A stretch of 64,000 bases of DNA from Corticium candelabrum (Eukaryota; Porifera; Homoscleromorpha; Homosclerophorida; Plakinidae): assembly GCF_963422355.1 (NCBI RefSeq), contig NC_085100.1, positions 2,678,068-2,742,067 on the forward strand, written 5' to 3'. Below are positions 1 through 10,326 of the stretch, piece after piece. Below the pieces are notes generated by a model. It did no database searches. It saw nothing but the letters and a program-made list of their open reading frames with translations, and was not told where the DNA came from. The position numbers were made by a program, and so were the translations under genes. Positions within the stretch are counted from its first letter, which is position 1. Each line of letters begins with the position of its first letter.

Positions 1-420
1 CGTCGCTTCAGTAGAAGAGTCGAGTAATTTACAATGATAAGATATTTGACAGTCTTGACAGTCACGTGTTCAACTTCTAACGCGATACGTTGCTAGTTAC
101 AAGAACGGCTGACTGCGATTACACGATCACACGTAACAGTAATGTAACATAAAAGAGCTCAGTCAGTGCATGTGTTTACGCATGTGATTTTCAAGCAGAT
201 AGATTCAAACCGTGCGCTCTCATGATCACGCGTACCTACAAATTATGTAGACGTGCTCAGCGACCGTGGAAACTTTGCCATGCACGTTCTGTGTACACCG
301 GACGCGGCCGGCATGCCCAGAGCTTGCCAAATTGCGATGGATGGATACACAGATAGATCCCACTCTAGTCTATTGGATTAGTGCTAATGCTAATTTGATT
401 TTGAAGTTACGAGACACTTG

Positions 421-480
421 ATGACGTTGGGGTGACAGTGATGACGTTGGGGTGACAGTGATGACGTTGGGGTGACACTT
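421..480. repeat. 20-bp tandem repeat, three copies
   Basis: Three consecutive units beginning ATGACGTTGGGGTGACAGTG. The first two are identical and the third diverges in its last bases. Confidence 0.95.
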
Positions 481-1229
481 AGTGAGTGTTTAGTAAGGAG
501 ATATGGCAGAAAGTAGGCGGGATGATCCCAGACTCTCACGCGCCTGGATTTGTCATACGGGCACCGGACAAGACTAGCACGAGAAAGTCTGGGGACGAGG
601 CTATACCCAGGCATGTTTCTAGGTTGCCTGAAACCCCACTAAGAGGTGGACGTCACCCTTATTTTCCTTTTCTAGATCCTTTTTAGGTCACCCTTACTTT
701 CCCTTTTTTAGGTTCTTTTTACTGTGTCAAACGTGAAAGTATGCAAGCGCATCCCTGCCGTTCCCCGGATATGTCACTCTGAAGCGGTGGTTCTACGCGA
801 AGAGCGGAGCGTTTCTGACGCCACAATAAATGTGCGACGTCACAATAGGTGACGCAATGAGTACAGCCATAGAATGGCATCAAGAACTACAGATGAACGC
901 AAATAACGCATACGTATACGACACAGAGTACTGAAAACGTCACCAGTTGCTGTTCCAGAGTAAGAAAAGGCCGCATGCTACTGGAAAAGCAAAGAAGTGC
1001 AGCGGTTTGCGAGCGCATAGGGAACAAACTTTTCGTGACGTCACGATTTTCAAAAGCGCCAGCGCAAAGCAAAGTACAGGGCACCGCCTACCGCGAAGAG
1101 CACAGTTTGCTTTCAAAAGTGGAGAAGGTCATGTGCTAACTAAAGGAGGAGCAGAAAGGAACAGCGGTTTGCGAGCAATTACGAAACAAGAATTCAAAAT
1201 GGCTGCTCCCATGGGACTGCTTACCTTTA

Positions 1230-1250
1230 TATATATATATATATATATAT
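1230..1250. repeat. (TA)n microsatellite
   Basis: A short uninterrupted run of alternating T and A. Confidence 0.9.
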
Positions 1251-1488
1251 GCCAATACAATTTGTGAAATTCTGTCATTTCTGAGCAGGTCTACGAAAGC
1301 CTCGTAGACTGGCAAAGAAGATTTATTACGTCACAAAGAGGTTGTTCTTCCCGTTTGTTCTGTAGATATCGTACATTTCATGATTAAGATCATATAATCA
1401 TGCATAGGCGAAGGAAGCCTCTGCTGAGTGGGGGGGCACAACGGTTTGTCAGGCCATAGAAATCCAAGAACACTGCTAACTCTATGCC

Positions 1489-1527
1489 TTAGGGTTAGGG
1501 TTAGGGTTAGGGTTACCCTAACCCTAA
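1489..1527. repeat. Interstitial telomere repeat, head-to-head
   Basis: Four TTAGGG units (1489-1512) are followed directly by TTA and two CCCTAA units (1516-1527), so the repeat inverts on itself. TTAGGG is the usual animal telomere repeat. The island is only 39 bp long and sits in non-coding DNA. Confidence 0.9.
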
Positions 1528-1611
1528 GATAACGGAGAGCATTTTGTGGGGGCACGTGCCCCCACGGCCCCCCCAGTTCCGTCGCCACTGTAATGTTCCA
1601 AGAGACATACT

Positions 1612-1752
1612 ACCTCATAGCCTTGACTTCCCAGACACGTGTAGCGCCGATTCAAAATAGTCCTCCCCGTGGGTCTGGGATAGTACCGCCTCTTCTCAAT
1701 AAATATTGCGGTTGGTCCTAGGACCAGCATGAGTGTTCAGTTGCATAAATGC
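1612..1752 (-). repeat. Diverged inverted-repeat copy, left
   Basis: The reverse complement resembles 7385-7503. Shared blocks include CTGAACACT, a palindromic GGTCCTAGGACC-like core, CCGCAATAT, TGAGAAGAGG, GAATCGGCGCTACACG and GTCTGGGA. Several small indels separate the copies. The family is unknown to me; a non-autonomous transposon is likely. Confidence 0.6.
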
Positions 1753-2166
1753 ATACCTTTCCAATTACGGCCGTAATACAAGAACGACAAAGACATGTCC
1801 CGCTAAAACATCATGTCGCATCCCGCTGCACGGGTACCTTTGTGCACGTGTTTACAGTAGCTACGGTTTTATCATTTGTGTGTTAGTAAGGAACGCAAAC
1901 GGGACGATAGGAGGCGCCGCGGACGCGATCGGCATGTATCTGGTCGCCATGAATCCGCTGCGAGTAGCTGCTAGGTAGTCGCGCGTGGAGCCGCGAATTC
2001 GCGATGAAAATTCGCGATGCGCGCATCCGCTGTGACTCAATCGTCCGGATTCGATGTGACTTGCCGCGAAATCGCGACAAACTTCGCCTTGGATTCACCG
2101 CAAGACTTTGTCTAGTAGACGTGTCACGTGATCATGAAGTCGTTGAGCGTTCTGCTGGCGGGCTAG

Positions 2167-2285
2167 TGTAATGTAGTAATATAATAGTTTTACGTCTTAG
2201 CGCACGTTAGCATATCAGTGGTTATATAACACATCGCTTACTTAGAATACATCAGTCTTTTGACCTGCAATCACCGTGTACCACA
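2167..2285 (+). repeat. 5' LTR
   Basis: Begins TGTAATG and ends ACCACA. It contains a TATA-like GGTTATATAAC that could serve as a promoter. It aligns without gaps to 7049-7167. Confidence 0.92.
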
Positions 2286-2286
2286 T

Positions 2287-2304
2287 TGGTGACAGGACTG
2301 GGAT
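2287..2304 (+). other. Primer binding site
   Basis: TGGTGACAGGACTGGGAT starts one base after the 5' LTR. It begins with the TGG that pairs with a tRNA CCA end. The pattern is reminiscent of tRNA-Leu-primed gypsy elements, but the tRNA is not certain. Confidence 0.6.
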
Positions 2305-2310
2305 CTTAGA

Positions 2311-3285
2311 ATGCAACGTGATGCGCCTCAGGTTTCCGATGGAACTGGAAACTTACTTTCTTTTCTAGACCGTATTACTGTCTGTACAGCACTCAAAGGT
2401 TTTGAGGGAGAAAAGAAGGCACTCGCCCTAGCATCCCGATTAGAAGGGGCGGCCTTTGAAAACTATCGACGTCTGGACAGTGAGGAAAAGCAAGATTTTG
2501 ATGTTATCGTGGTTTCACTAGAGAAGGAGTTCCTCGGTGGGGCAATAGATAGGCGGCTCGCGGTGGAGGAGTTGGGTGGCAGAAAATGGAAACAGTTTGA
2601 AGAACCTCCAGCGGCGTTCGCGCACGACATTGACAGGTTAGTACGGCTAGCGTACCCGGGGTTTGATAGTGGGTCCGCGATTACTTTGGCCAGAGACGCC
2701 TTTCTAGACGGTCTACCAAGAGAATTCCAAATTCTGTTGAGAAGAGACAAGACTACTAATGCTAAAGTTGTCAAAGAATTAGCTGAGGAAGTCAGCCAAC
2801 TTCGATTAGCCGGAATTCCCTCAGTCAGACCGGCTCCAACAAATACAAGTCCAGTCAATCAAAGCAGTTTACTGGCTTCAGCAGTCAATCAAGTTTCCGG
2901 ATGTGACATGGAAATCTACAACGATATGTCATCTACTCGTCAGTCAGTTACCGCTTTGGCAACGACAGTTTAGACACCCAAGCGACAGTGCAGTCGATGC
3001 GTGGTCGCAGTGGCGGTCGGAGGTGGACACCTAGAAGGAAGTATCTGCAACCTCGAGACCCAATGCTTGGTAAGAGATGTTATATTTGTGGTGATATTGA
3101 ACACCTCCGGTCTAGTTGTCCTCATTTTCACGATTGTCATCGATGTTTGAGACCGGGGCATGTTGCCAGAAACTGTACTGCTGCATTTCCTGCATCAAAG
3201 ACAGGAGGTCAGATCACTAATTTAGCCACGGCTCTTCACGGTCTAATTATGGTTACCGCTAATATTGACTGGCAACCTCTTTCTT
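2311..3285 (+). pseudogene. gag-like region with two zinc knuckles (broken)
   Basis: The first segment (2311-2973) is a 220-residue capsid-like frame with no diagnostic motif beyond its position. After a frame break, 2988-3317 carries two CCHC knuckles in succession (C-x2-C-x4-H-x4-C), at about residues 31-44 and 50-63 of that segment. This is the nucleic-acid-binding module expected before the protease. In an intact element the protein packages element RNA. The stop at 2973 separates capsid and knuckles, so no full Gag can be made without recoding. Confidence 0.8.
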
Positions 3286-4065
3286 TTTGGTGCATACAGG
3301 AGCAGACATCAGCTTGATACCACTTGATGTTGTTCAGATGAACCACATGACAGTTAGAAGGAATATTGTTCGACAACCAATAATGGTTGATGGTACTACC
3401 TTACAGTGTGAGGGAACTGTAGTTACGTCGTTTCAGTTGGGATCTCAAAAGGTATACAGTTCATTTTACGTTGTGAAAGGAATCGACTGTGGGTTTTGGG
3501 CACTGATGTTCTGTCGACCCTTGAGGTCCAGATAGATGTCGCTAATGGAAAGTTGTTCTTGAAAGGGGAAGAAGTGACAACATTCCAACCAGTCAAATCA
3601 GAACCAACAAGGTCTGAAGTGCGTTTATTGAAGTTTGGTCGGGTGTATTCGCCAAGCAGTGTACTAGTCGGGCCTGGGCAAGAAACTACCATTTGGGGAA
3701 ATATACACGCCAATGTTACTAGTGAATGGACAGAAATTGTGGAAGTAGTGGATGAGTTATCTGAACGTTCAGGACTTTTGGGATGTGCTACCTATTGTGT
3801 TGGAGGAAAAGGGAGAGATGTTCCGGTGAGAGTTATGAATGTCTGCACAGAACCTGTAGTAATACATAAAGAACAGAGTTTGGCGAAGTTTACTGAAGCA
3901 ACTGCGTTGGATGAGGTGGATCGAAGACCAGTTGGAAAGGGTACCGATATTTACAACCCAATGGTTGACATAGATCTGGGTGAGTCATTGAGCTCTGATG
4001 AGAAACAACAATTGGAGAATCTTCTAAAAACGTCATCGGGACGTGTTCGCTTATCCAGGCAATGA
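3280..4065 (+). pseudogene. Retropepsin-like protease region (broken)
   Basis: The frame from 3287 opens with VHTGADISLIP, matching the retropepsin active-site loop except that His stands where catalytic Asp is expected. A second segment (3496-4065) opens with GTDVLSTLEV, the usual C-terminal flap partner. Two frames are needed to read both halves. With the Asp gone and the frame split, this protease is inactive. The rest of the second segment is the linker to reverse transcriptase. Confidence 0.75.
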
Positions 4066-5467
4066 AGGGTATTCAGTGGATGTTGAACATACGATTCCGC
4101 TTACTACCAAAACTCCAATAGCTTGCCGCCCTCGACGTCTACCTACAATATGGAAAGCTGAGGTTGAAGATGAGATGAGACGATTACGGCGAGATAAGAT
4201 AATTCGACCATCTACTTCTGGATATGCGGCACCTCTATGTCCAGTTAGAAAGAGTGATGGAAGTCTTCGTTTATGCGTAGACTACAGACAGTTAAATGGT
4301 AAAACTAAAGACACAGCAATACCAACTGGAAATCTTCAAGAGGTGATTGAGTCACTATCAGGAGCAAAATTTTTTAGCATCTTGGACTTGGCAAGAGGAT
4401 ATTTTCAAGTGCCAATCGTGGAAAAGGATCAGAAAAAGACAGCGTTCCGGACACCTTTAGGTTTGTATGAATTCAACAGAATGCCCTTTGGGTTGAAGGG
4501 AGCTCCAGCAACGTTTTGTCGAATGATGTCACTAGTTCTGGGACACTTAATACCTATTCAGCTAGTCCTCTATATGGATGATCTCTGTATAGTTTCAGAT
4601 ACATTTCAATTACATTTGGATCGGTTGGAACAAGCATTTACAACTCTTCACAAACACGGACTCCGACTTAATGCGAAGAAACGTCAATTTGTTACAACTC
4701 AGAAAATATTCTGTGGATTGCGTATTAGTGCAGAAGGAATTAATCCTGATCTAGAGAAGGTTGCTGCTATTGAAAAAATACCTACACCCACTACTGTCAA
4801 GGAGGTGAAGGTTTTCTTGGGCATCACTGGTTTTTATCGTCGATTTATTCCACGGTATGCTACAATTGCAACACTTTTGACATCTATGTTAGCTGGAGAA
4901 CAGAAATTTCAGTGGTCAACTCATTGTCAAGATGCATTTAATACTTTGAAGCGAAAACTGTCTACAGCACCGATCTTGGCTCATCCCGTGGCAGATAAAC
5001 CATTTGTTTTGACTACAGATGCATCAACTGTAGGGATTGGTGCAGAACTGGCACAAGAAAGTTCAGAAGGACTACGGCCGATTGCATATTCTAGTAGAGT
5101 TCTGTCTAAGACAGAGAGACGATACTCTACATATGATAGAGAATTTCTTGCAGTCGTTATGGCAACTCGTCACTTTCGACACCATTTGTGTGGTACAAAA
5201 TTTTTGCTGCGGACTGATCATTTTCCACTCCAATAATCTTCTACTGCCAAAGACCCGTGGGGCCGTCGTGCCAGATGGATAGTGGAATTACAAGAATACT
5301 GTTTCACTACTGAATACATAAAAGGAGATCAAAATAGAGTGGCGGATGCTCTCAGTCGTCTTGGATTTGGTAATGACGAAGAACAGTTTACTCAGGAAGA
5401 CAATATAACAAGCCCCGCGTTTCATTGTTTTCGCCTCAAGGAAGCTCACCAAAAGTTTGTATGTTGA
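4043..5467 (+). pseudogene. Reverse transcriptase and RNase H (frame broken)
   Basis: The 397-residue frame carries the RT landmarks in order: LRLCVDYRQLN near residue 76, FSILDLARGYFQ near 111, MPFGLKGAP near 147 and catalytic YMDD at 177-180. A gypsy-type RNase H follows, with TTDAS, REFLAVV and LRTDH. The frame stops at 5236 just after the TDH motif; the rest of RNase H (IKGDQNRVADALSR) continues in another frame from 5282. In an active element this enzyme copies element RNA into DNA. The palm is intact but the fusion is broken. Confidence 0.92.
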
Positions 5468-6785
5468 GCGATTGTGGGACGACAAACACTTTCAAGGACT
5501 TCCAGAGAAGAGATCTTGTGCTATCAGCGGCATCTAGCCATGTTAGTGGAGATACATCGAAGCAATCGAGTTTGGATCATTCAGAACAACTACAATTACA
5601 ATGTTTACTACGGGAGAAGTTAACGCTATCTAAAGATGGAATATTACATAGAACATCATCTCAAGGGCATTCGCAGATTGTCGTACCTATTGCTCTGATA
5701 CCTGAAGTACTTCGGCTGGCGCATGATGCCTTCTCAGGACATCAGGGTGTCAAGAAGACATTGACTCGGACATTGGATCGATTTTGGTGGAGCACTGTAA
5801 ACAGAGATGTAATGGATTACACCAAATCTTGCCATACATGTGGGGAAAGGATGCCACCACATCAAAGAGCGCGATCTCCATTGAAAGAACGCCCTATAGC
5901 TAACAGAGAAACCGTTTGAGAGAGTCGAAATAGACATTAAAGGACCGTTACCTCGACCGACAAGGGACTACAATTTATCTTAGTTATTCAGGATGCATTT
6001 TCCAAATATGTGGAATTGTGCCCGTTGCAACGGCAGACACAACTCCGGATACATCTCAAGAAGTAAGTTGCAAGATTCAAGAATGGATTGGTAGATATGG
6101 ACTGCCAGAATTAGTTCATTCCGACAATGGAACATGTTTCACAAGTCGAGCTTTTGAGCAATTTTGTAGTCAACATGGAATACGACATACTAAGTCAACG
6201 GCATATCACTCCCAAGCAAATGGTGCGGTAGAACGTTTCAATAGGACATTGGGAGAAATGCTAGCAAAGGTGATAGATTCTAACCATACAACATGGCAAA
6301 ACCATTTGACACAAGTCCAACTGGCCTATAATACGTCGTACCATGAGTCGATTGGAGACATTCCATATAGAGTTATTTTCAAAGAGATGCCTAGAACGTT
6401 GTTACAAGCTGCAGCAGATTCTGTGTGCAGGGTAACAGAACACAAGACGACATCACCAATGGCTTATGTAGAGAACGGTTTGACATCTGTTCCTGACATA
6501 TACCAAAAGGTAAAGAAAAACTACAGTCATAGGTCAAATGAAAGACAGAGACAGTACAACAAATCAAAGTTGCACTTCACCCCATACAGTGTTGGAGATC
6601 TAGTGTGGATTACACGTCCTAGTGGAGGGAAACAAGTATCTCGTTCTTTCTGTCCACGATGGACGGGACCTCATAAAGTTGTTAAAAAGATATCCGACAT
6701 AGTATACAAGGTTCGTCGACCATATGGGAGGAAGGATGTGACTCTCCATCATGATAGAATAAAACCATATGTACAACGTAACTAG
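5425..6785 (+). pseudogene. Integrase (frame broken)
   Basis: The first segment (5425-5919) holds the HHCC zinc domain, with HDAFSGHQG and SCHTC. The core is interrupted near 5919. The second segment (6018-6785) keeps the later core motifs HSDNG and GAVERFN and ends with a chromatin-facing domain including GDLVWI and FCPRWTGPHKV, a GPY/F-like module. The first catalytic Asp falls in the broken interval. The family inserts element DNA into chromosomes; this copy is not functional as read. Confidence 0.88.
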
Positions 6786-6820
6786 ATATTAGAACAGATG
6801 TAAACCAACAGAGGGATCTT

Positions 6821-7048
6821 TTGGATACTAAAACAAATGTAAATCAACAGAGAGAGATTCTCTCAGATATTTCCACAGACTCTGAGGATAATCCGGAAGA
6901 GTTACCGTATCCCGTTGAATCAGATTCTAACTCAAGTACTGAAGCTCCTCAAGTACTCAGAAGATCTCAACGTCAAAGATCTCGCCCACAATATATGAAT
7001 GGTTATATTGTAGACTCGGACTTTAGCCCTTCGTCTGAGGGAAAGTGA
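6821..7048 (+). pseudogene. Acidic tail frame before the 3' LTR
   Basis: A 75-residue Ser/Asp/Glu-rich frame follows integrase and includes VLRRSQRQRSRPQYMNGY, the type of basic tail often seen at the end of gypsy polyproteins. A polypurine tract (around 7036-7045) lies just before the 3' LTR. It is probably the former end of Pol, not a separate gene. Confidence 0.5.
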
Positions 7049-7167
7049 TGTAATGTGGTATTATAATAGTTTTACGTCTTAGCGCACGTTAGCATATCAG
7101 TGGTTATATAACATATTGCTGACTTAGAATACATCAATCTTTTTACCTGCAATCACCGTGTACCACA
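7049..7167 (+). repeat. 3' LTR
   Basis: Same length and termini as the 5' LTR with seven substitutions. It is followed by CTAG, matching the four bases before the 5' LTR. Confidence 0.92.
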
Positions 7168-10100
7168 CTAGTGTAGATGTCGAAGCATCGGTTCGAACAA
7201 ACGTTAATTAACTCTACTAGGTGTCGTTACTGCCGTTGACAGATACAGAATACAAACCACGACGTGTAGGAACGTGAGTTTGCGTGAAGAGCGCACTACA
7301 ACTCGTCGTTTCTATACAGTAGTCTTTGTTAGACAGCAGATATGCATGAGATGTCTTCGTTGATAGAGCTGTAATTAAATAGATATGCATGTAAGAAACT
7401 GAACACTAATGCTGATCCTAGGACCATCCGCAATATTGAGAAGAGGTGGTACAGTACATCTCGAGAATCGGCGCTACACGAGTCTGGGAGGTCGAGGTTA
7501 ATTACCTCAGTTGCCGTCATCAAGACCGACTTCGACTGAAAACGTCGGTTGAATTCTCTTATCACCTGATCCAGTGGGTGTGTTGTAAAGGGAAATGTGA
7601 TAATAGTTATCGAGTCTCTAGAGTCTTCATTACTTTGTGCCGAGTCCTGCAGTTGTTCCATTACAGGAAATACTCATGCATCGGTGTAGTGGTAGGTTGT
7701 CTAAATCTGCGACGTGGTCTAGAAGTGATGTCAATAGAAGACCGCTGTCTTTCACCCTCTAGACATCTATCTAAAGTAGATATACGTACAATACCATCAC
7801 CGGCGTACAGTGGTCCTCAAGTTTGGGGGGGGTTCTAAATTAGGCCGCAAACCACGACCGTTTCTTACATGCAGAGCCACGCCCATTTTCTACTTTTCTT
7901 GCTTGCAGTTTGTAGACATCTAAGTAAATTATTATCAATTTCAGGTTACAAATAAGCTGTGGGACTGAGTATCGTCAGTGTGCGTATAAAAGAGTGGAAA
8001 CGCTGTTACCGTCCGTGCCAAAAAGGTTTTCATGGCTCGCTGCGATCGTCAAAATTAAATGGTATCTCGATGACAATAGAATCTAGAAGACCAATTCAGT
8101 GCAAACGACGTCGACCAATTTTAGCATTTCGTAATCTAGCGAGCAATATAGGTCTAGCTATAGTTTTTTAATTAATAAATAGAATAAACCCGTGGAGAAA
8201 GTACAGCGGAGTGCAAGCAAATCATTAGGTAGCTATTTATAGCGGAGCCTCAGGAGATTCCATTCTCCGGTCAATCGAGTTGTCTACCGTAATTAACTAG
8301 AATTACTTGAAAAAGAATCGATGGATAGGCTTCTGCATGCCCTTTTGATGCGGTCTTCTTTGACTCTGCCATTGCCAGATAGCGACGTCTCAAATAATTG
8401 ATGGTCATGCGCACTCTAAGTGTCCACGACTTCTCGACACTAGTTTTATCATACTGAAATGACGATGTGTATTGTCACAGAAATATAGTTAACGTCGGTC
8501 GTCAACATACTACTCTGAGATTAAGCGGATTGTCACTGTTAGGAACTTAAAATTATAGTTCTGCATGAAGCGAAGTGACACGCCCAAAATGTTTGGGCTC
8601 TATAGCCTCCTCCAGCCTCCCTCCCGACGCTACGCCGGTGATACCATGCAATCCTAGGCTTCCATGATGCCGAGTCGTTCCTCCTATTCTGAAGAGTGTC
8701 TCTGGTGGTATCAACCAAATCTATTGCAGCAGCCAAGTCTAGATCTTTTGCTTGAAGTATTCGGATCAGCCTTGCAATCGTCAGCACAGTCTAAGACAAT
8801 AGTGCAAACAAGAAATTGAAATGACTGTTTTGCACTAGGCAAAGCCGTGAATCATTGACACCATGCAGGTATCTGGCTAAACCTAAATTTGAAAATATTG
8901 GTTGTAATCTGTAAACTGCTAGGATCAAATTAGTACCCAATTGCAAATTGAGGGGCATGTACGTGTCCCCAGCAGGCCCCTTTACAAAAGGATGGGGCGA
9001 CGAAACTTTGTGAGGCTTTCTCTTCGCCGTTTGGTCACTTGCACGAATCGTTCCTAGACTGATCTGTAGTCGGACACGGAAACCATTTTTTGAAGTAGGT
9101 CCTGAATAATAACTCCTAATCTAGCGAGAGTTCGCCATATAGGACCACGCCCCTTTCTGTTGTGCGACCCGGATTTAGAAGCCTCGCTATGCTCGGCAAT
9201 TAGTTAACATCACGTTGAAGACAAAAAATGTAACCGAGCGTCACGTTTAAAATCCCGTTGATTGGATTATTGATTGTTAACTAGCAATATAATCTCAGAA
9301 CAGGATATCATTGAACGGAATACAACTCTGAACGAAATTCTTCATGAGAATTCTTCAGAGATACACTTCATAAAAAATTACAGAACGGGGTGAATGAGAT
9401 ATCTAGAGAAATTTACTAACCATTAGTAATATTAATAGCTAATTTGCCCGTGCGGAGAACGGGATGGTGAGCTAGTTAGATAATAAAAATGAACAGTATT
9501 AGATCCGGATGTATATTTGCCCTTTGCCACTACAAATCACCGCCATCACGTGACTGTGTTCAACGAAAGTGATTCAAGTAGTTGTACTGTCTTACAAATG
9601 TCCGGTAGTACGTAACGGTACCTATTTTCAGACATGGAAGCAATCACGATCACGCCCCATCGACCTTCGTCGCCCTTCAACATCAGTTGCCATACCAACA
9701 ACCCAATTTTTTTATTTATTAAGTCGAGTTCAGTGTCTAGACGTCCTAGACGGACGTTTCTAATGCTTCCTCTATTGAACAATGGAAGTCCTCCATGTGT
9801 ACTACGCAACAACTTACACGTGTAAATTTGATTACTAGTTTACACGCCCAGGAGACCGCAAAGTTGCACGAACTGTGGTACAACATAGTGATGTCACGGG
9901 TCATTACCCTAGACCAAGTACTGATGACGTCATTGAAATATTATAACGCCATCAATACATCTTGGAAACCATTCTACAACATACGTACGTGTACTGTAGT
10001 GTCGATTTCGTCGATGCTATCTACGACATCACCTCTAGTTCCAAGAATCTTGACACCAGCTTGACACAACAAAGCGTGCACTACACTTTCTTGATTGTCG

Positions 10101-10326
10101 TAAGTCTGATGACTAAGAGCATGATTTCATACACGATCAACTTGAACCCGTACTGCGCGCGATGACATTCGCAGAAACGTGCCATTCACGATAGTACATC
10201 ACTTCCGTAATCGGTCAATATCAATTAAATTAGGGCGTGTCGTAATTGTACACAGTATTCCTTGATTAGCGATTGCAAGTCGATCTTGCTTCATTGTGTG
10301 CACAGGCGCGAGCATAGATCGTCGAC
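7168..10326. other. Intergenic stretch, no supported gene
   Basis: Apart from the inverted-repeat copy at 7385-7503 I see only short frames without motifs. A few open frames between 9546 and 10165 look like chance. The last few hundred bases presumably hold the Patched promoter, but no element stands out. Confidence 0.55.
7385..7503 (+). repeat. Diverged inverted-repeat copy, right
   Basis: The partner of 1612-1752 in the opposite orientation. It lacks several short stretches present in the left copy. It lies about 215 bp beyond the end of the gypsy element. Confidence 0.6.

Larger units (their letters stand above)
1..2166. other. Intergenic stretch, no supported gene
   Basis: I see no convincing coding exon on either strand; the open frames are short and have no recognisable motif. 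The stretch holds a 20-bp tandem repeat (421-480), a TA microsatellite, a telomere-like island, a perfect 16-bp palindrome around 1548-1563 (GGGGGCACGTGCCCCC) and a diverged inverted-repeat copy (1612-1752). The phrase AGCGGTTTGCGAGC occurs twice, near 1011 and 1164, which suggests a small local duplication. Confidence 0.6.
2167..7167 (+). mobile_element. Ty3/gypsy LTR retrotransposon, decayed
   Basis: A full-length element of about 5 kb bounded by two 119-bp LTRs and a CTAG target-site duplication (2163-2166 and 7168-7171). The internal order is gag with zinc knuckles, protease, reverse transcriptase, RNase H, integrase, which is the Ty3/gypsy (Metaviridae) order. The reading frame is broken at least between gag and the knuckles, within protease, within RNase H and within the integrase core. 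No envelope-like frame is seen. The LTRs differ at 7 of 119 positions, so the copy is not very recent and cannot move on its own. Confidence 0.95.

Noticed and set aside
7329-7838. Open frames on both strands after the gypsy element
   Set aside because: They coincide with the inverted-repeat copy and have no recognisable product.
9546-10165. Cluster of overlapping open frames upstream of Patched
   Set aside because: All are short, overlap in several frames and show no motif, signal or splice logic.
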